34,494 nt of DNA, from positions 1 to 34,494 of the forward strand of contig CAIKAS010000146.1 in NCBI GenBank assembly GCA_903825445.1. The letters are read 5' to 3'. Within the stretch, counting starts at the first letter, position 1. Each line of letters opens with the position of its first letter. This document shows, one piece after another, positions 30,813-34,494 of this stretch. Under the pieces are notes generated by a model, which was not told the DNA's origin, ran no database searches, and saw only the letters and a program-made list of their open reading frames with translations. The position numbers and the translations under genes were made by a program. Source of the stretch: an uncultured Acidobacteriia bacterium. Its GTDB lineage: Bacteria; Acidobacteriota; Terriglobia; Bryobacterales; Bryobacteraceae.

Positions 30813-31899
30813 GCTCAAATGCTGCCGGGGTGCCTGATTGAGTGGGTGGTTCGAACGCCAGCGTTGCGGCCTGTTCGATGACTTCCTGGCCACGGGCGAG
30901 GATAGTTTCGCGCCAGCGTTCGTTGACGGGGCAGAACGTCTTCAGCAACTGTGCCTTGGCGGGTTCATCAATGCCGGGGTTTCCAAAGTGATGCTGTCGA
31001 TTCTCCGCGCGCAGGGCTGCGAGAGCTTCGAGTTCGCTGCAACTGCCGAATTTCTGGGCGGTAAAGAGCAGCTTCGCGGCTGGAAACATACGGCGGTAAA
31101 GCTGGTCCAGTGAGCCACGAGTTTGTGACTCATCCACCTGCTGCACGGGGTCGCCATACGCGAGTTGCATTTCGGCGGCGTTGGCGGCGCGGTCACCTTC
31201 GCCATCCACGAACAATCGGTCGACACCAAACTTGCCGGGACCAGTGTGTACATCGATAGCGACGAGACGGTCGGCCCAGGCGAGGCGTCCGGATATATAA
31301 AGCTGAAACCGACGTGTGGTCTGGACGTGCTGTTTGCCGCCGAAGGAGAGGCCGCGCGGGAAATCGTATTGCCCGGCGGTGAGGGCTCGACGAAACGACG
31401 AGGGGCCGCAACGCAAAGCGTGGAACCAGGCCTGCACGCGGAAGAATTCCGACGAGGGCGGGGATTCGGGATTCAGCCATGAATCCAGCTGGGCGTATTT
31501 CTCCGGTGCGCCGGAGTATTCTTCATCCGCGCTCAGAAAGTTGCGATTGAGATCGACGTTGTTTTCATTGGCACGCCGCAACCACGCCATGCCGAAGGGA
31601 TTCATGGCATGCACCAGGACTATGGCGGAATCTGGCGGCAGATTCGGGATGCCCTGCTCCAGCCACTGCAACTGCACGGCTGAGCCAGCGAAGCCTTCCA
31701 CACCGTGCAGGCCGGAGGAATGTATCAAGGCACGACGCGGCCCGGGGTCACCGAACCAGCCGATATCGACAGTGAGATCGCCACCGTCGGGCCCTTTGGC
31801 ATTGAGGAGTATGGATTCGACATGTCCGCCGTTCGAAAGAGTGGCGGTTCGAAACCGGTCGCGGGCGGTGGAGTAGTCGGGAGAGAAGAAATCGATCAC
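30808..31899 (-). CDS. DUF2817 family, zinc-carboxypeptidase-like protein
   Basis: A 363-residue protein related to M14-type metallopeptidases. RRALIHSSGLHGVEGFAGSA holds His65 and Glu68, the HxxE zinc pair of this fold. AIVLVHAMNPFGMAW and ENNVDLNRNFL (~112-122) are the substrate-side motifs; LVAIDVHTGPGKFG supplies the third ligand His. There is no signal peptide, so it is probably cytosolic. Its natural substrate is not known. The GTG start at 31899 overlaps the upstream TGA stop (GTGA), so it is translated with the large NHL-repeat gene; the Uma2 gene follows 10 nt downstream. Confidence 0.85.
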   Translation of the reverse strand: MIDFFSPDYSTARDRFRTATLSNGGHVESILLNAKGPDGGDLTVDIGWFGDPGPRRALIHSSGLHGVEGFAGSAVQLQWLEQGIPNLPPDSAIVLVHAMNPFGMAWLRRANENNVDLNRNFLSADEEYSGAPEKYAQLDSWLNPESPPSSEFFRVQAWFHALRCGPSSFRRALTAGQYDFPRGLSFGGKQHVQTTRRFQLYISGRLAWADRLVAIDVHTGPGKFGVDRLFVDGEGDRAANAAEMQLAYGDPVQQVDESQTRGSLDQLYRRMFPAAKLLFTAQKFGSCSELEALAALRAENRQHHFGNPGIDEPAKAQLLKTFCPVNERWRETILARGQEVIEQAATLAFEPPTQSGTPAAFER

Positions 31900-34494
31900 G
31901 GCGCCGCTTTGATGTAAATGTAGACGGGCCGACCCAATGCGCCGCCGCCACTTGGCAGGCTGTTCTGCTGGACCAGGACCTGTACGGGGCTGGTGGGCAG
32001 AGAGATGGCATCCTGGGGAATCTGCACGTTGAGTTGCCAGACGCCGACGAGCGTGGGCGCTAATCCAGAGTACTTGACGTTGCCCGGAGGGACGAGATTC
32101 GCTCCGCCCACATAGACGGAAGGAGTGTAAGGCGTCGAAAGGGCTGCGTTGGGAATATCGCCATCGGCGGGCATGCCGCTGATATAGCCCTGCCCGGTCA
32201 TATAGATAGTGACGATGCTGCCGGCTGCGGCGGGGTTCGACGACGTGTTGAGGGTGCCGTCCTGATTCTGGATGACACCCGTACCGATGCCGGTGGAAGT
32301 CTGCGTGAAGACGCCAGGGGACACACTATACATGGCCACAGTGGTATCACCGAGCACGCGTCCGGTCGCGACTTCGACGACCTGTATGTCGGCGGTGCCG
32401 CTCTGCGGCGCGCTGGATGGAACCTCAAAATTAATCTGATCTGTGCCGGCGTAGAACAGTGCGGCCGGCGTGTTGTTCACCAGGACCTGAATGCCATTCA
32501 ACTGCTTAGGCAGTGGAATGGTACTTGCGCTGGCTGAAGTGGCGCCGAACTGGCCTGGCTGCCCGGTGGAATAGAGGGCAGTGATCAGACCCGGCGCAAG
32601 AGGAAACGGGACGGGCTGCGAGATGATTCCAAGATAGTTTGCGGCATTCAGGGCCGACAGACCGGGATAGTAAATTACCACGCGATTGGCATCGTCCGCG
32701 ACGAAAACATTGCCCCAGTTGTCCTCTGCGACGGCGAGCGGAACGTAATCGGAAAGGGTGGCATTGGAGCTGTAATTCCCGGTGCCGATCAGGGTATTGA
32801 AGTTGGGGTAGCGAATTGCCTGACTGGCCCCGGCATCGGCGACCCAGATATCACCAGTCGCCTGATTGACATCCACGCCACGAGGTGTTTTGAGCCCGGC
32901 GGTGAGAGCGAGCGCGCCATAGGCGCCATTGGTAGCCAGGGAAACGCGATTGAAAATGAGGATTCTTCCGTTGCCTGAATCCGCCACGTAGAGACGCTCG
33001 TCGGTATCGAGAGCAATATGGTGGGGGCTGGCGAGCTGGTTCAGACCCGTCCCCGACGAAGCGGAGTTCATATCGGCCTGCCCGAAAACGATGGTCGCAG
33101 CCTCACTGCTGGTGAGGGTCTGCGGAGTGCCCGGGAAGTAGAGCACGCGGTTGTGCCCGAGGTCCGAAACGAGAACGCCGTGATTGGCATCGATGGTAAT
33201 TCCATAGGGGGAAGCCATCGTCTGAGATGTGGGGTCCGTGATCCTTGTCGTGAAGCTAATCTGGCCGAGCAACAGATCGGCCGATTCGGTGACGGCCATG
33301 GGGGTGCCGGGCTGGAAATTGGCGAAGGGCGCGGGGAAGCGCAAAACGCGTCCATTGCCGGTATCGGCGACATAGAGATTGCCGAGCGAATCGACGGCAA
33401 GACCGGTGGGGATGCTCAGATTGCCGGATGTCGGCTGACCGTTGGGATAGTTGCTGACGGAATGCAGAAAGTCGGGCTGGCCGATGACGATATCCGCGTA
33501 CTGACCAGCCTGGATATTTCGCAAATCGTAGAAACCGAGGATGCGGTTGTTATAAGGATCCGAGACGTAGAGGTGTGGAACGGGGGAGCTAAAATCGACG
33601 GCCATACCGGCGTCGGCGGCGTTGCCGGAATTGGAGAAATTGAATTCACGTCCCTGAATCAGATTGACGGTATTCAGGTTGGTCTGGAGCTGGCCGAGAA
33701 CGCGCGTACCAGCACCGAAGGCGGCGTTGGGGGCGGCACTTGTTTGCGGCAGCACGATCATGCGGTGATTGCCGGAATCCGCGACATACAACTCGCCGTT
33801 ATAGAAGAATGCACCGACGGGTGTGGAGAGCGAGGAAGCGCTGGCCAAAGGGGAGCCCTGATTAGCGGAGGCCGAGGCAAAATCTACCTGGCCAACGACG
33901 CCTATCGCCGCCTGATAAAAATTATTGAGATTCCATTGCTCAACGGGGGGGAAAAGCAGAAGGCGGTTGTTAAATGTATCCGAGACGCCGATCTGAGTGC
34001 CGACAGAGAAAAGAGCGCTCGGCGCCTGATTGAACTCGAACTGACTGATGGCAGGTGGCGGCGGATTGCTTGTATCGACGCCAAGCATTCTGGTGGCGGA
34101 CTGACCGGTAGAGAAAGGCGGATACCAGACGAGCACGCGCCCCGGGCGGCCGCTGACGGCTTCGGACGCAAACAAGCGGCCAGCGGCGTCAAAGGCAAGT
34201 CCTGCAGGCAACGAGATGCCGGTTAGAGAGGTAAAGGCCGGAACTGTAGTGTTGGTTCCGGATACGAAGCTATTGACGGTGAAACTTGCCTGGCCCAACA
34301 CGATATCGGCGGCTGGCCCGGAGGTTGCCTGCGCACCCAGAACACTGACGTTGAAACGGAGAATGCGGCTATTGGCGGAATCCGTGACCCAGAGATCGCC
34401 CGCAGCGTCGAACACGAGCTGAGACGCGCCCGCGGCGGAGAATGACAACGAGGTGGCGGAGAGGCCGCCCAGGTTCGCCGTGCCTGTAGTGAAA
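31896..34494 (-). CDS. NHL-repeat protein with TIGR03437-like C-terminal domain, 5' end outside the window
   Basis: At least 865 residues; the frame is still open at the window edge, so no start can be given (a TTG at 34448 lies inside a repeat and is not a convincing start). Most of it is NHL-type six-bladed propeller repeats: LVFDAAGDLWVTDSANSRIL, GLAFDAAGRLFASEAVSGRP, GLAVDSLGNLYVADTGNGRV, IALDTDERLYVADSGNGRIL and VAEDNWGNVFVADDANRVV, each with the (L/V)YVADxxNxR signature. The last ~220 residues are TIGR03437-like: ILVNNTPAALFYAGTDQINF, SPGVFTQTSTGIGTGVIQNQ, AAAGSIVTIYMTGQGYISGM and TLVGVWQLNVQIPQ. Probably exported and large; the ligand is unknown. The stop overlaps the DUF2817 start. 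Confidence 0.9.
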   Translation of the reverse strand, partial: FTTGTANLGGLSATSLSFSAAGASQLVFDAAGDLWVTDSANSRILRFNVSVLGAQATSGPAADIVLGQASFTVNSFVSGTNTTVPAFTSLTGISLPAGLAFDAAGRLFASEAVSGRPGRVLVWYPPFSTGQSATRMLGVDTSNPPPPAISQFEFNQAPSALFSVGTQIGVSDTFNNRLLLFPPVEQWNLNNFYQAAIGVVGQVDFASASANQGSPLASASSLSTPVGAFFYNGELYVADSGNHRMIVLPQTSAAPNAAFGAGTRVLGQLQTNLNTVNLIQGREFNFSNSGNAADAGMAVDFSSPVPHLYVSDPYNNRILGFYDLRNIQAGQYADIVIGQPDFLHSVSNYPNGQPTSGNLSIPTGLAVDSLGNLYVADTGNGRVLRFPAPFANFQPGTPMAVTESADLLLGQISFTTRITDPTSQTMASPYGITIDANHGVLVSDLGHNRVLYFPGTPQTLTSSEAATIVFGQADMNSASSGTGLNQLASPHHIALDTDERLYVADSGNGRILIFNRVSLATNGAYGALALTAGLKTPRGVDVNQATGDIWVADAGASQAIRYPNFNTLIGTGNYSSNATLSDYVPLAVAEDNWGNVFVADDANRVVIYYPGLSALNAANYLGIISQPVPFPLAPGLITALYSTGQPGQFGATSASASTIPLPKQLNGIQVLVNNTPAALFYAGTDQINFEVPSSAPQSGTADIQVVEVATGRVLGDTTVAMYSVSPGVFTQTSTGIGTGVIQNQDGTLNTSSNPAAAGSIVTIYMTGQGYISGMPADGDIPNAALSTPYTPSVYVGGANLVPPGNVKYSGLAPTLVGVWQLNVQIPQDAISLPTSPVQVLVQQNSLPSGGGALGRPVYIYIKAAP

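Noticed and set aside
33018..34226. 402-codon plus-strand frame opposite the NHL-repeat gene
   Set aside because: It exists only because the opposite strand encodes regular repeats; no family features.

Overview
The window looks like chromosomal DNA of an acidobacterium of the Solibacter/Bryobacter type. It is GC-rich. Two large secreted proteins carry a C-terminal domain resembling the Solibacter TIGR03437 domain (1373-3265 and 31896-34494, both minus). One secreted protein resembles the acidobacterial VWFA-related family TIGR03436 (20631-22265). There are also a PEP-CTERM protein, Uma2 and DUF6644 genes, and many GTG or TTG starts. Assignment is by family recognition only; no search was run.

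Layout. 1-1340: 3'-truncated thiL (minus) and a cold-shock gene with a strong terminator. 1373-5229: envelope and secreted proteins, namely a beta-propeller/TIGR03437 protein, a divergent FecR-domain protein, a secreted helical protein, and an overlapping 58-residue Cys-rich microprotein. 5237-10427: a minus-strand gene row of AIM24-like protein, FadN-type beta-oxidation enzyme, phosphodiester glycosidase and Tat-type TIM-barrel isomerase, with the last three tightly coupled. 10540-12453: rpoN-hpf. 12455-15702: aminotransferase and secreted alpha/beta hydrolase, overlapping by 4 nt. 15703-17421: a decayed toxin-antitoxin region. 17422-20428: SnoaL-like protein, PEP-CTERM protein, O-antigen ligase-like protein. 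20631-26921: VWFA-related protein, lone minimal nucleotidyltransferase, a two-subunit periplasmic molybdenum hydroxylase (2Fe-2S plus Tat-exported molybdopterin subunit), and a Tat-exported M19 dipeptidase with a glycine-rich insert. 27056-34494: a serine hydrolase coupled to a possible cysteine-peptidase-like protein, a nonsense-interrupted lmo0937-type gene, two DUF6644-like membrane proteins, Uma2, a DUF2817 metallopeptidase-like protein, and a 5'-truncated NHL-repeat/TIGR03437 protein.

The most informative parts are hidden from ordinary ORF calling. At 16031-17324 three different TA-type modules lie side by side and all are broken: a ParD-like antitoxin with two internal stops plus a truncated ParE; an intact TIGR02574-like antitoxin whose ParE partner has a one-base frameshift; and a nucleotidyltransferase with a frame break at an 11-bp tandem duplication, an internal TAG and only a stub of a possible HEPN partner. 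At 28970 a lmo0937/DUF5670-like gene has TGA exactly where the family has Trp. At 5053 an overlapping Cys-rich microprotein is seen. A REP-like double hairpin occurs twice (20519 and 26996).

I saw no tRNA, rRNA, CRISPR array, intact insertion sequence or prophage gene. No complete novel system can be claimed. The best candidates are the hydrolase/peptidase-like pair at 27056-28820 and the Cys-rich microprotein.
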